From contig ARYC01000320.1 of assembly GCA_000711775.1 (NCBI GenBank), positions 105,687 through 169,686 of the forward strand: a stretch of DNA of 64,000 nucleotides, written 5' to 3'. The stretch is from Oxytricha trifallax. Lineage: Eukaryota > Ciliophora > Spirotrichea > Sporadotrichida > Oxytrichidae. Below the pieces are notes generated by a model. It had not been told where the DNA came from. It saw only the letters and a list, made by a program, of their open reading frames with translations, and made no database searches. Positions 34,209 to 47,562 of this stretch are shown here, piece by piece (the first letter of the stretch is position 1; each line of letters starts with the position of its first letter). The position numbers and the translations under genes were made by a program.

Positions 34209-36300
34209 AATAAAGAATAATAAATTTAATTAAATTCTTGGTATATTTTAAAAAATATATCAACAATTATAAATCGTAAAATTCATTATTAAATATTTAA
34301 TTACAAAAATCAATTAATAATATGAAAAAGATATTAAGATAAAATGCAAAAATATAATATCACTTGTTGATCGAAAGTTTAATTGAATGAAAATAAAAAA
34401 TAATTCACAGATAAGAAAACTCCCTCTAAATATTTATTCAAATATTTAAAATTATAAATTTATTAATAATTCAAGGTCTATAAGTTTAATGGTAGCTTTG
34501 ATCATAAATCTCTTTTATTAGAATTGTTATTTTAATCTTTTTTAATCGAAAAATTCTTTCATTTATAATAGATTGACTCATTAAAATCGTTAATTCTAAG
34601 TGGAATCAAGCCTAATTTAATTTAGCTGTTGTACATTTTTTATTTAAGTACTTTCCGCTGGTTAATCAAAAAATATAAAATATTAAATACAAAAATTAGA
34701 TCAAGAGGCCTTGCTGATAGCCACAGTAATATGTTATCATGGAACTTTAAAAGTTCGATTATGGGAAATAAATAATAATAAATAAACTAATTTGAATTGT
34801 CAATTTTATAATTATTATTTTTAATTATGATTGATAAACTTTCAGTAAATTACATTAATTGTAATTTTCATTAAATAGTATTATTTTTATGTTTTTTATG
34901 TTTATTCTATTGAGTTAAACGACTTTGAATATATCTTATTGAAAATCTTTCTCATTATTTAATTAATTAAGTATTATATAGATTTTAATAATTAATTAAA
35001 AATTAATCAAATTTATCAATTAATAATAATTTACAAATATTATTTATTTGTCTAAAATGCTATTAATAAAAATTTTTTATTATATTATTTATTCTTCAAT
35101 ATATTTATATATTACAATTATTTGCTGTTTTCATTTCTTTTTTCTATTATTGATTACTGTAAGCATGTTATTCTAATAATTATGTTTAATTTATAAAATA
35201 ATTAACTGAAAATAATGATTAAAAAAGTTATAAACGCTATTCCTCAAAGACATTGTCTTCATATAATTACATATATTATTAATTATTGTTGATATTCATT
35301 ATATTTATATATTCTGTTTGATTTAAAAATACTTTGAGAAATAAATTCTTTATAAATTAAATTTTTACTTTATATGAATTAGATTAATAATCAGTTTAAC
35401 ATTCTAATAATATTCACTCAGATAAAATCAATAGCCATCAGTATTTTAAAATTTTAAAATATATAAACAACAATAAAAAATATGTTTTTATTAAATAGAA
35501 TTAATTATAAATAATATTTTTTTTTAGTTGTTTTTATTTAATAAAATAAAATCTTGTTTTGATAAATTCAAGTATAATTGAGAATATATTAAAGTATTAT
35601 TTAAATAAATGATTTAAAAAATTCTAATTAGTAATTCTTAGATATTTTATTAAATGTAAAATAAAATAAATTTCATTAAATGGTTTTATTTATATATAAC
35701 ATTGATATAAACTAATATTAATCTGCATAATGCTTCAAAATTTCAAAATAAATCATTAATGTAATTACTCAAGTTCTGAATTGAAAATGCCCTCTTTAAA
35801 AGGTTTTCGTTCCTTTCTTTTCTTTCATAGGGGAAATTTACTTTATAGAGTCAATTTTCATGCCTGATATATTTTTTGGTGATACATTATTAAATCAAAA
35901 TAAATAAATAAATAATGTATAGTTGAAATTTTTAAATAATTAATAAAATCCAGATTATTTTAAAGTGAATTTTATAATTAAATTTTAATCTCTTATCAAA
36001 AGTTTATAAAAATCAAAATAGTTAAAATAATAAATTGCTGTGGAAAAAACTGATAAATTTATTAATTTTTTCAAAGTTACCTTTGTGAATAATATCCAAT
36101 TATTTTTTATTGTACAATTAAATTTTGAATAATATAATAATTTAAGAGATAAATTATAAAATTAAAAATTTATTTAAGTAAATAATATAAAGAAGTATAA
36201 TTAATATAAAGAAAACTTAACTTATCATCTTAATTTTTGACTTTTTTAAAATCGATATTTGAATATAGACCTAAAAATATTATTACAAAAATTAACTTTA
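34209..36300. other. Gene-poor AT-rich DNA
   Basis: No supported gene or RNA. A slightly richer patch at 35785-35870 (ccctctttaaaaggttttcg) has no clear reading frame. Confidence 0.5.
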
Positions 36301-36830
36301 TTAAATTAGAAAGTTAATTGCTAGGTGAGGTACCAATCTCACTTAGGGCTTTCTAATAGAGCTTTCTACTACACTAAGGCCTATCAAGGGCAGGTAGGGG
36401 TTGCTGGGCGCAACACATGAGGGACCAGTCGGCGGGGTTCAATCTGTCAGCGTACACTCTTCGAGTAGGCTGGATCCTAAGATTTCCCTGCATAAGATGA
36501 GTTACCTGGCTTGAGTTCAGTTTCCTAGGTAAAAGGGAGCAGGATGAAGGTACGCTCTGCCTTCAAAAGTGAGAAGACGAAAACCATCGAAGCCAACAAT
36601 AAGGATTTACGGAGTTGACATCTTGATTTTGGTGAAGACTAGGTGATTGCGAGAATGGTTTTCGGAGTTCTCTACTTCACACTTCATGAATGCCACGTCA
36701 CAGAATTGCCACGTCACCTCACTCAGATAAGTCTACGTCACGACTAAGATTGATGGTTTGATTTTAGTATTAACTAGTGGACTAATGAATGATAAATTTA
36801 TTTGATTTTAAATCATTAAAACAACAACAT
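36301..36830 (+). repeat. GC-rich dispersed repeat, copy 1 (about 530 bp)
   Basis: Begins ttaaattagaaagttaattg, ends near aaatcattaaaacaacaac. Over 300 bases at about 45% GC stand out from the AT-rich setting. A second copy in the same orientation lies at 43877-44511. No open frame is conserved between the copies. A near-match to a Pol III B box (ggttcaatc) lies at about 36438, so a SINE-like origin is conceivable but not shown. A dyad with ccacgtcac repeats lies near 36692-36715. Confidence 0.85.
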
Positions 36831-37018
36831 TATTACAAAAATTCAGTTAAACTTCGAATTTCTATTTTGCTAAATATTATTATTAGATAATGTCTAGTTT
36901 TGTAAACGTAATATTAAGATAATATTTGTAAAATGAAGTCAGGCTATATTTTTATAACTGTAAGTAATGATTTAACTTGACGAATCATCTAAATGTTAAT
37001 AAACATTTTGGGAATAAA

Positions 37019-37352
37019 TACTCACTGATATATTCAATGAATGCTATGATTAATATAGGTATCATCATTATATTTTGCTATAAAATTTTGAAAGTATTTC
37101 TCTAATTAATATTTAATCAAATTTAAAGAATACAAGTAACCTTAATTCATTTTAAATCATATCAAAGTCTTTTAGAATAATAGGAAAATAGAATTCAATT
37201 ACTCTGATATGATTTAAAATGAATTAAGGTTGCTTGTATTCTTTAAATTTGATTAAATATTAATTAAATAAATACTTTCAAAATTTTATAGCAAAATATA
37301 ATGATGATACCTATATTAATCATAGCATTCATTATATAAATCAGTGAGTAAC
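37019..37352. repeat. Long palindrome C
   Basis: Arms about 37019-37167 and 37201-37352 are inverted copies (aatgctatgattaatatagg near both ends), separated by a 33-bp centre. AT-rich and non-coding. Confidence 0.85.
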
Positions 37353-37575
37353 AATAACTTTTCTACTTCGATATCATGATTGTTTACTCTTAGATACCCT
37401 CTACATAATTTTAAAGATTTATAAGGGTTGATATACTGATAAAACTATTACAATTTCAGGTAAAGCTACCCAAAATATTTTGTTTAAAGATAAATTTTGT
37501 TACTTAAGTTATTCCTTTAATTTTCTTTTCTAATAAAATTCTAAAATAGATTTATGAAGTTTAAATTAACTATTT

Positions 37576-38067
37576 AATAATCACTATTGCTAAAAATTAC
37601 ATTCATAATTTTTAAAATTATTTTTTTAGGAATACATTTGATGTGGGAAAAATAATTTAAAATAAAATAATAAAGTATGAATTTCTGTAAACTTAGACAA
37701 TACGGTTCTTGTTCGAAAGAAAATTAAAAATAAGCTGGACTAAACCACAGTTGCAGTACCCCTCTCTCTTTAGCATCCCTGAAACGAGATAATTAGACTT
37801 TAATTTTGGCATTACAACTAAACAAATCACACAAAATTAAAGTCTAATTATCTCGTTTCAGGGATGCTAAAGAGAGAGGGGTACTGCAACTGTGGTTTAG
37901 TCCAGCTTATTTTTAATTTTCTTTCGAACAAGAACCGTATTGTCTAAGTTTACAGAAATTCATACTTTATTATTTTATTTTAAATTATTTTTCCCACATC
38001 AAATGTATTCCTAAAAAAATAATTTTAAAAATTATGAATGTAATTTTTAGCAATAGTGATTATTATA
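37576..38067. repeat. Foldback element, family A copy 3 (diverged)
   Basis: Near-perfect arms 37576-37810 and about 37836-38067. Shares AGCTGGACT, a GTACCC block, CCTGAAACGAGATAAT and the terminal motif GGAATACATTTGATGTGGGA with copies 1 and 2, which have AAATACATTTGAATTTGG at the same place. The arms of this copy are almost identical to each other although it is diverged from the other copies. Confidence 0.83.
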
Positions 38068-38541
38068 ATTTTACTATTAATAAAATATTTTTTTAGGGGA
38101 AGAATGCAGTTTATTTAATTTATTACCACATATGCTATTTATTGGATTGCAAGTCAACTAACCCAGATTTATCTATGTAAACCGATATAGATCATGTTAT
38201 ATTAATCAAGAAAATATATATATTTATTGAATTTAAATTTTTCTTACATAATACAAATTTAATTCTTATGCCAATTTCATAATTAGAATTTTAAAAAAAT
38301 TCTTTCAAACTATTTTATTAACTTTGAATATATTTTTTTTTTATATGTAAAATATAAAATTAAATATTTAATATAACATTAATGATGATGATGATGATGA
38401 TGATGAATAACTTAAGGTAAGATAAATATGAAAACTAGAAATAAAGATCTCTAGTATTAAATATATAATTATTATTGTTATTGCTTTTGTTGTTGTAATT
38501 ATTATTAAGACTATATATATTAGTTAGTTTGAATCATTCCT

Positions 38542-38815
38542 TGAGGTGATATTTATTGCTTAAAATGCATGTCTTTTGCGTCTTTAGTCTCCGGTACTTC
38601 TTCAACTGGGGGAGCGACTTTGGCCTTTTGGACCTATGTGCCTCTCATAAAGTGCTCCTTGGGGTTTCATCCCTTGTCATCTCATCCCACCTCCTGACTT
38701 GTCTCTTTGAACCCCGACTCTGCCTGGGCGCGGCCTTTGTCAGGGGTATCCCTGGAGGGGCATGTCCCTTGCCTGGACCGGTCAGAGTGCCAACCACCAA
38801 AGACTGATCTCTTTT
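38542..38815 (-). other. GC-rich coding-like segment
   Basis: A 270-bp GC-rich island. The minus strand contains KAKVAPPVEEVPETKDAKDM followed by HFKQQISPQGMIQT in a TAA-as-Gln frame. Upstream in another frame is a basic stretch, GHAPPGIPLTKAAPRQSRGS. The change of frame suggests two pieces or a broken gene. It could be one or two displaced MDSs of a gene whose other parts are outside the window. Product unknown. Confidence 0.4.
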
Positions 38816-39386
38816 TTATTTTTCCCTTCATTTTTTAGAGATGCTTTTTTGGATTATAGTTTTCATCTCTAGTCTTATTGTCAATATTTTTAGAGATCAG
38901 ATTGATATCTTTAACAACAGCAATTACAATAATAATTATTAATATAACATTATTTTTAAATTTATATTTATTGGCAAAATTTTTTATTTTAAGAGTCATT
39001 TTTAACTTAACAATTCTCTATTAATAATTGATATAATGAATTCATTTAAACTAGCAAATTAATTATTTTAAACATTATCTGCATTTTTAATTTCTTCAAT
39101 AAAAGTAGGATTAAACAGAGATGAAATTTATATTTTTCAATAAAATTCTTAAATATAATGATAATTAATATTAATAATTAATTATTGATTTTTTTCAAAG
39201 AGCTCCATGCTTTACGATCTTATCTGAATGTTAATATCGATAAATTACATAAAAATAGGTTAATATGCAAGTTCAAATATTACAAAATTTCTTAATTACT
39301 TTAACTGTAATGTGTTTTATAATTAGTAATTTAAGTTTTAAATAATTAATAAGCTTATTAAAAATGAATCATCTTTTCGGAGAATA
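38816..39386. other. AT-rich intergenic DNA
   Basis: No supported feature. Confidence 0.45.
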
Positions 39387-40042
39387 ATGAGGCAGTTCAA
39401 TGAAACCTCACTTCTATATAAAATTTATTTCACATCAAATATTCTCAAAAACATGATGAGATAAATGTTTACTGTAAGTATAATAGCTATTCTAAATTAA
39501 TCTACCACAAATAATTATCAAACACTCATTTAAATTGTTAAAATTCTAATGTGGAAATATATGAGCTGCCTCAGAAGTTGAAGTGTTATAATTTTACTTA
39601 GTGCAGCGCTAAATCTCTCTACTTTAATGAGCACAACTGCGAAAAGTAGACAGTTTGTTCATTTAGCCCATTCTCGACCTTTATTTCATGAATTAGTGCT
39701 GGGACTTCATCACCAAAAATATATCAGAAGAGGAAGTAGCATTCCTAAAGTAGGTTAAAATATTCTAGAAAAATATGAGAATTCATAGTATTTTATGAGA
39801 ATGGCGAAGATTACTCTGGCCTTATGACTACTCTTGAACCAGAATCTCTCGTAATTAATCCATCAGTTGCTATGAAAGTACAGAAAGGTAATTATTGAAC
39901 CATTTAGGCATATAAATTAACTTAACTTAATATAATAGAATAACTTCTTTGTTTATTCAAATAATTATAGCTAAGATATAATTCACGAGAGAAGTTTTTT
40001 GAAGAGTGGGGTTTGTACTACAAGTATACTATAGCTTGAATG
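39387..40042 (+). CDS. Unrecognised protein in several frame-shifted pieces
   Basis: Pieces in order: MRQFNETSLLYKIYFTSN followed by a GTAAGT donor; KCYNFTQCSAKSLYFNEHNC (about 39560-39660); FIQPILDLYFMNQCWDFITK (about 39650-39755); FIVFYENGEDYSGLMTTLEP (about 39782-39890, followed by GTAATT and an AG at about 39971); and EKFFEEWGLYYKYTIA ending at TGA 40040-40042. Frame changes between pieces imply introns and/or short IESs that I could not fix. The pieces look like one gene, plus strand, in order. No family recognised. Confidence 0.5.
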
Positions 40043-43000
40043 ATTATATATCACACATGTAAAGAGTATGAGAAAAATTTAAGTGGATCTATGCCCCACT
40101 CAAATAATTTAATTGTTCAGTGGTTTCAATCAGTCAGTTGAAGGTATTCTCTTCGAAAAATAAGAGCTAACTCATTAATATAAGTATACTTAGATGCAGA
40201 TAGTTTATATCTTATCAGTAACTTAAAATTAAACTAATAAAACAGCAAATACATGATTGCTATGAATGAACAAATAAATTCTGTATTAAACATTCTCGTT
40301 TTTTCCTATTTTTATGTATTTTATCAATATTTATATAAAAAATAATTTTATATTATATTCTTTTTAAAATAAAAATAAAAAATAAAGTAAGACATTCATT
40401 ATATTCATTAAAAAATCAAATATCAAATAAAAAATTTTACTTTCTATAAAATTCTAAAACACATAAAAATATTTTAATTCAAATATAATATTATAATAAC
40501 TATTTGTTTAAAAAGATTAAATTCCATTTCTAAGAGTATTTATTGTTAATGAGTTGAATTTTATAACTAAATTTTATCTAATTTTTTAATTTTTATTTAT
40601 TTTACTTATAATATATTCAATGTGGAGATGCCCTTTAATGTGAATCTCCTGAACTGCTTGATTTTTCCGAAGTCATTTTTCTAGGTTTACTAAAGAAATC
40701 AATAAAAGCAATGGATTAAAATGATTTTTGAAAGAATTAATATTTTACTTGACAATGAGGTTGAATTTGAATTTTAAGATTTCATAAAAAAGTAAATTAA
40801 ATCTTACAGCTTCTTGAGATCTTGCCTTTTTCTTTATTCCTTCATATTATTTTATTTTCTCTCTTCAATCTATAAATCATTATGTCTAAAATTTTATGAG
40901 AGTAATAAATTTAATCTATTTAATTTACATAATTTAGTTAAAGAAATATTAATCAAATAGAAAAAATAGTTAATTGTACATAAAGATTTACCAAGTAAAT
41001 TTGATTACATTATATTAGATTTTCCTATGTATTTCACGTGATTTGATTGAAACATGGGAAAAATAAGCATCTAATTGAGAACATTTAATAATTTCTTTAT
41101 TTATATATTTTAATAACACAATGAATTTAAATCAATGACAGGAGGCAAAGTTTTATTTACATATGTCGTGATTTCAGTGGCGAAGTCATTTAATCTAAAC
41201 TAGTAAGAAATATAATAGTTTTTACCTATCAAAGAACTCTTGAGAGACTAAATTGTTTGAAAATAATGGAATCTCTACTTCATTAAAAATCTCAAATGCT
41301 TCTTCAATTCGTCCATATTAATAAACCAGTTTATTTATTTGTTAATTTAATTAAAACTAATGTTATTAAGAGTTTATCATTATTAATTTAATACAGTAAG
41401 TTATAATCCTTTTTCGAATATTTTTTATGTTAAAATTTACATAATAAAAAAGTATTCACAATTTTAGTTAATTTTAAATCAAATAATAGGATACCCCCAC
41501 AATTAATGAATTTCCGATAGTTCCAGAATCATTCTGGAATTAAGAATTAGAAAAAAAAATTCCAGCACCAGGCTGGAATTTCAAATAATTTTATTATTTA
41601 TACATTATCACTATTTTTTGAAAATAAATTCTGAAAATGACTAATAATTTCAAATTTTGTTGATAAAATGAGGTTAAATATAAATTTTATTAACTAATAT
41701 ATGTTTCAATTTTTCCTGAAATTATTTTCTCTATGCTAAAAAAAATTAAGGTTCGCATAAATTTAATCTTTTCTCATTTTTCAATTCTGTTATTTTTTCT
41801 GTGCAAATAAGATGTCTTATGATTATTATAACTTTATCAATTTCACAAATTTAAACTCTCATTAATTCTAAAATTGTAAAACAATTCTTACCGATATTAT
41901 TATTAAATAAATTTTTACATAAAATTAATATTCATTAACAATACTCAAATCAGCATATAAATTTAAGTATATAATATATGAGAATAATCAAGATGCTAAT
42001 AAATCATTGTCTTTATCACACTATTTTAATATCTTAATTACATGTTTTAATAAAAATATTTTACAAAGAAAGAATACAGTCAACTCCACAAACAAATCTT
42101 ACATACTAAATTAAAAGTATTTACTCGTATTATCTATGATATATTAAGTTAATTACTAGGGAGAATTTCAACTTATAGTTATAATAACTTATTTCTATCT
42201 TTAAATAATATAAATGATTTTATTATATATTCAATATTCTATTATTAATTATTAATATCAATTCTAAACCACTAATTACTAAAATTAAATCTCTATTTAA
42301 TAAAAATTAATAAAAAAACTAGAGATTAATAAGTTTCATCCATTATTTTTTACTTTTATCATGCCGGTGGTTTAGGGGTTAACTTTCCCGCTTAGTGATT
42401 ACATGAAATTATAATTGAGATACTTTCCAGTTCAAATTTATTAAGATTTTTAATTATTAATGTATCAATGTTTAATCATTAAATAATTGTAAACATAAAT
42501 ACTTTTTACAAAATTGTTTCGTTTTACAATTCCTTTATAATTAATTATTCAGGATTATACAATTTTTATATTGAAGTACTTATTTACTTTAGTAATTAAA
42601 AACAGCATAGGAATAAGACTTAAAATTAATGAATCTTTATTTTAATGATACTAAAAAAATAATATTTGGGGGTAATTTTCTGTACATTATTTTTTAAGTT
42701 AAATATTAATAGATTTGTAAATAAATTAAAAATTAATATTTTTATGAACGATTAAATATTAAGCGGATATTTTTATATTAGATAAGTAGTTCATGATAAT
42801 ATTAACGTTAATAAATGAAAGGGCTTTAGTAAATTTTATTGGATCATTTATTGTAACGATTAGTACGATAATAACAGGTGATTGAATTGTTGTATCATAG
42901 AACTTATATTCTTTAATCAATGGGATAAAGAATTATGATAAAAATGAGCAGTAACTTGAGTTTAGATATGACCTAACTTGGAATAATGTCAAATAAATAA

Positions 43001-43876
43001 GAAATTTATAAAATAGATAAATTCCAACCTAACATGAATAAGAGCACTGAGAGAGGTTCTTTACAGAAATGCCCAGAAATTTATTTTTTTTATGGATATT
43101 GACTCATTGATTAACAAAATAATTCTAATTATAACAATGAGATTTGTGGGAAAATTTGTCGATAGTTGCTATATAAAATAATTATTAAATAACCATAATT
43201 TTTTTCGCAAAAACTTCCAAAAATAAAATTTTATATAATTTTATTGAGGATGAAACTCCTCTATTTTTTTTTTACTTTCGTATTTATTAAAAGAAGAAAA
43301 AAATATGATATTTCTTAAAAAATTATTAAAGAATTTATCACCAAAGATTCCATAATGATTCTGGAATTAAAGAATTAGTTCTAAAATTCGATCATGATTC
43401 TGAAACGATCTGAAATTCCAAAGTTGTTGGGGGATCCAAATAAAATAAAATATATATAAACATTTATAAAAATTAATGTTTAAATTAAAATAATTATATA
43501 ATTTAATTGATTTAAATTCACTATTTAATTATTTAATTTCAATACCATATATTTCTTCCACTTATAATTAAATGAAAATTAACATATTTCTTACTCTTGT
43601 TCGCTCAAAGTTGAGTTAAGCACATTAAAAATTTCATCTACAGTCATCTTGTAATTAATTCTAAATATTTCTTCTATTTGAAAGTTTATCTTTATTATTA
43701 TATCTATCAAAAGCTATATTGAACAAGCGTTTCTCAGTATGAAGCCTTTAATAATGTTGAATGGAATTGCTATTAAAGAGTTTATTAACAATTCATGAAT
43801 TGTCGAATAATTTAAAAAATTTAAATTCATTTTTTATTAATTTTTTGGATAAAATCAAATGAAAGTAAATAATATC
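40043..43876. other. Gene-poor AT-rich DNA
   Basis: Nearly 4 kb without a supported gene. A short inverted motif (tccagaatcattctggaatt) recurs at 41521 and, variant, near 43350-43410, where it lies beside similar ccaaagattccataatgatt text; this may be a small repeat. Patches at 40620-40720 and 41130-41200 are slightly richer in GC without a coding frame. Confidence 0.45.
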
Positions 43877-44511
43877 ATTAAATTAGAAAGTTAATTGCTA
43901 GGTGAGGTACCAATCTCACTTAGGACTTTCGAATAGAGCTTTCTACTACACTAAGGCCTATCAAGGGCAGGTAGGGGTTGCTGGGCGAAACGCATGAGGG
44001 ACCAGTAGGCGGGGTTCAATCTGTCAGCGTACACTCTTCGAGTGGGCTGGATCCTAAGATTTCCCTGCATAAGATGAGTTACCTGGCTTGAGTTCAGTTT
44101 CCTAAGTAATAGGGAGCAGGATGAAGATACTCTCTGCTTCAAAAGTGAGAAGACGAAAACCATCGAAGCCAACAATAAGGATTTTTCTCCCACATCGGGC
44201 TAGGGTGCTGAAGCTACCACAGCGGAAGGACAGGGACTACATATCCCAGCAGCGGTGGGAGCGGTAAGCGTTCTTCTCCATATTCTGTCCCTCTGGCTGA
44301 ATCTCACGAGCTCTGTCCCTCAAGTTAACTACTTGGGATGACATTTTGATTTTGGGTGAAGACTAGGTAATAGCGAGAATGGTTTTTTCGGAGTTTTCTA
44401 CTTCAGGACTGCCACGTCACCTCATTCAGTCACGAATAAGATTGATAGTTTGATTTTAGTATTAACTAGTGAATGATAAATTTATTTGATTTTAAATCAT
44501 TAAACAACAAT
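43877..44511 (+). repeat. GC-rich dispersed repeat, copy 2 (about 635 bp)
   Basis: About 90% identical by eye to 36301-36830 over the shared parts. It differs by about 150 extra bases at about 44187-44338 (tctcccacatcgggctaggg to ctcaagttaactacttggg), while copy 1 has extra ccacgtcac text. Orientation is the same. Non-coding as far as I can see. Confidence 0.85.
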
Positions 44512-45180
44512 GTAAATAATAATTTCAATTAATTTAATTAAAATATATAATAATCAAGGGGCAGGTATTTTTTCTTTACTTTTTTCTCATTATTCTCTTT
44601 TTTCTCCTCAGTCTATCATAATTATTAAAAAGTAATTAAATAATTAAAGAATATATAAAATTAATTAAAAATTATTTAAAAGATCTTTAATTTAAGGTAT
44701 CTTCTTGAGATAAAATGAATAAATTACTTACTTATATTTAGACAACATCGATTTCTGACTACTCCGATGATTTTTTTTATTTTAAGTTAAATTTAAAATT
44801 GAAATTTATTTTAATATAAATTTTAAATTGAAATTATTTTTTCCCCTTATCCATTGGCTTTTGCTCTATTAGAGCATCAAGAGTCTGAATGAAGTAATTA
44901 TAATATAATTTACTTATTCAGAATGAAGTTTTTCCAATTATAATTGTCATTTCCATACTTAAGCTATAGTGGCTAAATGAACTTCATGTATTAATTTTTA
45001 GCATTTTGTGTATCTAGTCTCATGTTTGAAAACTCTTCAAGTGTTTACATTTGAAATACTAAATAAATTAATTATAAATTACTGTTAAATCCCTTTATAT
45101 CTTTAATGATCTATAAAAGATTTTAATTTGAATTGTGTATTTAAATTAGTCTACTTATTCCCTAATTCAAAGATATTAAA
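44512..45180. other. AT-rich intergenic DNA
   Basis: No supported feature. Confidence 0.45.
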
Positions 45181-45446
45181 CTGCATTAGTCAATAAAGAA
45201 CGAATATTGGAGAAAGAAAACAATTAAATTAAAATACAATTATTATTGGCTGAAATTAATTATAATTAGACTAATATAGAATTTGCACATTCTTGATTTT
45301 GTTTTTTGTGTTTTTTTTTAGACAATTAATTGAACTAATGGTTATAATAACTAGGATTAACATTAATAATTTACGCAAATAATATTTAAATTTTAATTAA
45401 ATTGATCTGATCTCCAAATCTTCCCCCTTAATTGACTAATGGGGTT
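45181..45446. mobile_element. MITE copy 2 (about 266 bp)
   Basis: Same termini and internal order as 16891-17150 (cattagtcaat at the left, attgactaatggggtt at the right; caattaaattaaaatacaat inside). More diverged between its arms than copy 1. Non-coding. Confidence 0.78.
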
Positions 45447-45925
45447 ATTACTCATGTTGATACTATTATTATCAAAACTTATTGATAAATAAATAATAAT
45501 ATAATTTTATATATTTATATTTCTTTTAATTAATAAATTTATTTTATTTAAAGCATCTCTTGGTAAATCTTAGTCATGGTTAACAATTAATATAAATTGA
45601 AGAGTAAGCAGCTAGATTCTATGACATTGAATTTTAATTTTATTTGTTAAGTGATTGTAAATAATATAGATTCCTTAATAAGCCTGTAATTAGGCATTCA
45701 CCCAAGTATATATATATCCTTTAATTTATTCTAAACTTATATTTACTATCTGCATTCTCGATTATATTCTAAGTTTTTTTAAATAGGATATTTTAATTGA
45801 AAAGCCTTGAATCAGTAGATTTATTCAAACAATCTTAAATTCCATTAATTTCTACAGTATTCAGCGGATTTGCTCAAAATTAATTACATGACATTTCAAC
45901 TTGTTAATTTATAATATTATTATGT

Positions 45926-47365
45926 GGCAGTAGAACACATGAAGAATAGTCATTTGACTTTTAAGGAGAGATTCCCTAAGAAAGCTTGAGTGACCTCTTG
46001 AACGCTGAGGTCGAGAAAGGATTTTCAGTATCAGTACAGAAAAAAAGAAGAAGACTTGTTGAAGTACTTTCAACCAAGAGACCCTTTGAGATAATAATCA
46101 GACCACATAAAAAAGCATTCAAAGGTGACAACGTCTCCAATTTCAGAGGCTCTAAATTCAGAGGCATCTCTAAAAATGGCAACTCTTGGTAAATAGTAGT
46201 ATTCATTATTCATGGTTAACAGAAAGAAAAAATATTTAGGCACATTGCCTACTGAAGAGTAAGTAAAATTATTAATTCTATGACAAAGTTGCAATTTAAT
46301 ATTAAGGTCACAAAGCTATAACAAACTATCCTTACTCAAAGACTCAAATAATATAAATTCTAAAGTCAGGGCCATTACTATGAATCTCCCTCAATTCAAT
46401 TAATAAATGAATCACCCAATTATAAATAAGCAGTTAAGTGATTGTAATTATATATCAAAATATCAATCTAATGAGATAGATTCTCTAATTAAGGTCAATG
46501 AATTTATGTGAAATATAAAAGCCAAACCAAGATAGTATTTTTATAATTAAACTTAAAAACTCATTCATCAAAACCAACTACATACAATGAATCACTACAG
46601 TAACCATACAAACTTTAACCTCGGCCAACTTAATTATAAAATACTAAATATAAATCTTCCAGTAATGAATTATTTCTGTTAATTAATAATAGATTATTGG
46701 TAGTTTGAAGTTAAATAATATAGCATAAATTTTAACTTTAATCCGCTATGAACAACTAATAGTGCACTATGAATAACACAATGTAGAATGCATAGAGCGG
46801 ATAGCACTACGGTCTCAATTATAATATGAGTAACATTAATAACGCCAACATGACTTTTGGCTTGAATAGTAATAAATTTGATTTTCTGTCAAGTTCCAGT
46901 ATTGGGTGCACACCCTTCTCCATGAACACACCCAACCAAACTTTAAGTTTCTATTCACCACTCATCTAGCAGTTGCCATAGAAATAAATTGCTCCTGAAG
47001 CACTACCCTCAAATTAGTTCTTATTCAACCACTGTATCTCCGAGAATAACAAATCAATAGACGATTAAAATAATTTATCCAAACTGAAAATACAAAGCAA
47101 TTTCCACAGTAAACGCCACTTAGTCACAAACTAAGAGCTGGAAACAATGGGACAATTCATGAAAGTAAAGTTGCTAACCTAGATCTACTCAAACAATTAA
47201 TCTACCAATAAATCAACAAGCCTTGATTCATTATCAAATTTACATATTTCTAACAATCTATATAAGAAATCAAATCATTATTGCAAATCTAGAAATGAAA
47301 AAGAAATAAAAATACTTTTTTTTATAATTAAAATTATATATTATTGCAAATACATTAAATATTGA
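45926..47365 (+). CDS. AP2/ERF-type DNA-binding domain protein, interrupted, no start found
   Basis: The first segment reads SFDFQGEIPQESLSDLL and then a basic region, KGFSVSVQKKRRRLVEVLS. An AP2 domain follows: SKFRGISKNGNSWQIVVF, then (one frame over) NRKKKYLGTLPTEEQ, then (frame over again) YDKVAIQYQGHKAITNYPYS. The frame changes could be a 10-nt and another small IES, or damage. From about 46748 a long N/Q-rich region runs in one frame (NINNANMTFGLNSNKFDF) and ends at TGA 47363-47365. AP2 domains bind DNA; the expected role is transcription or chromatin. A short inverted repeat (atccgctatg / catagagcggat) flanks 46741-46811. Confidence 0.68.
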
Positions 47366-47562
47366 AAATGTTCTTTTAATCTTTCACTAAATTGTTCAAA
47401 ATAAAAATCTTTCTTAACATAATTATAATAATTTCTCAGATTTTTTCTATTAATTTATCAACAATAATTTAATTTTATTATTATAATGATATTTTTAAAC
47501 TTAAATCTTTTCAATTAAAAATCTTAATTTGCTTCTATTATATTGGAAAATATTTTAAAAAA

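Noticed and set aside
43951-44193. 80-codon frame in GC-rich repeat copy 2
   Set aside because: Not conserved in copy 1 at 36301-36830, so probably chance in GC-rich DNA.
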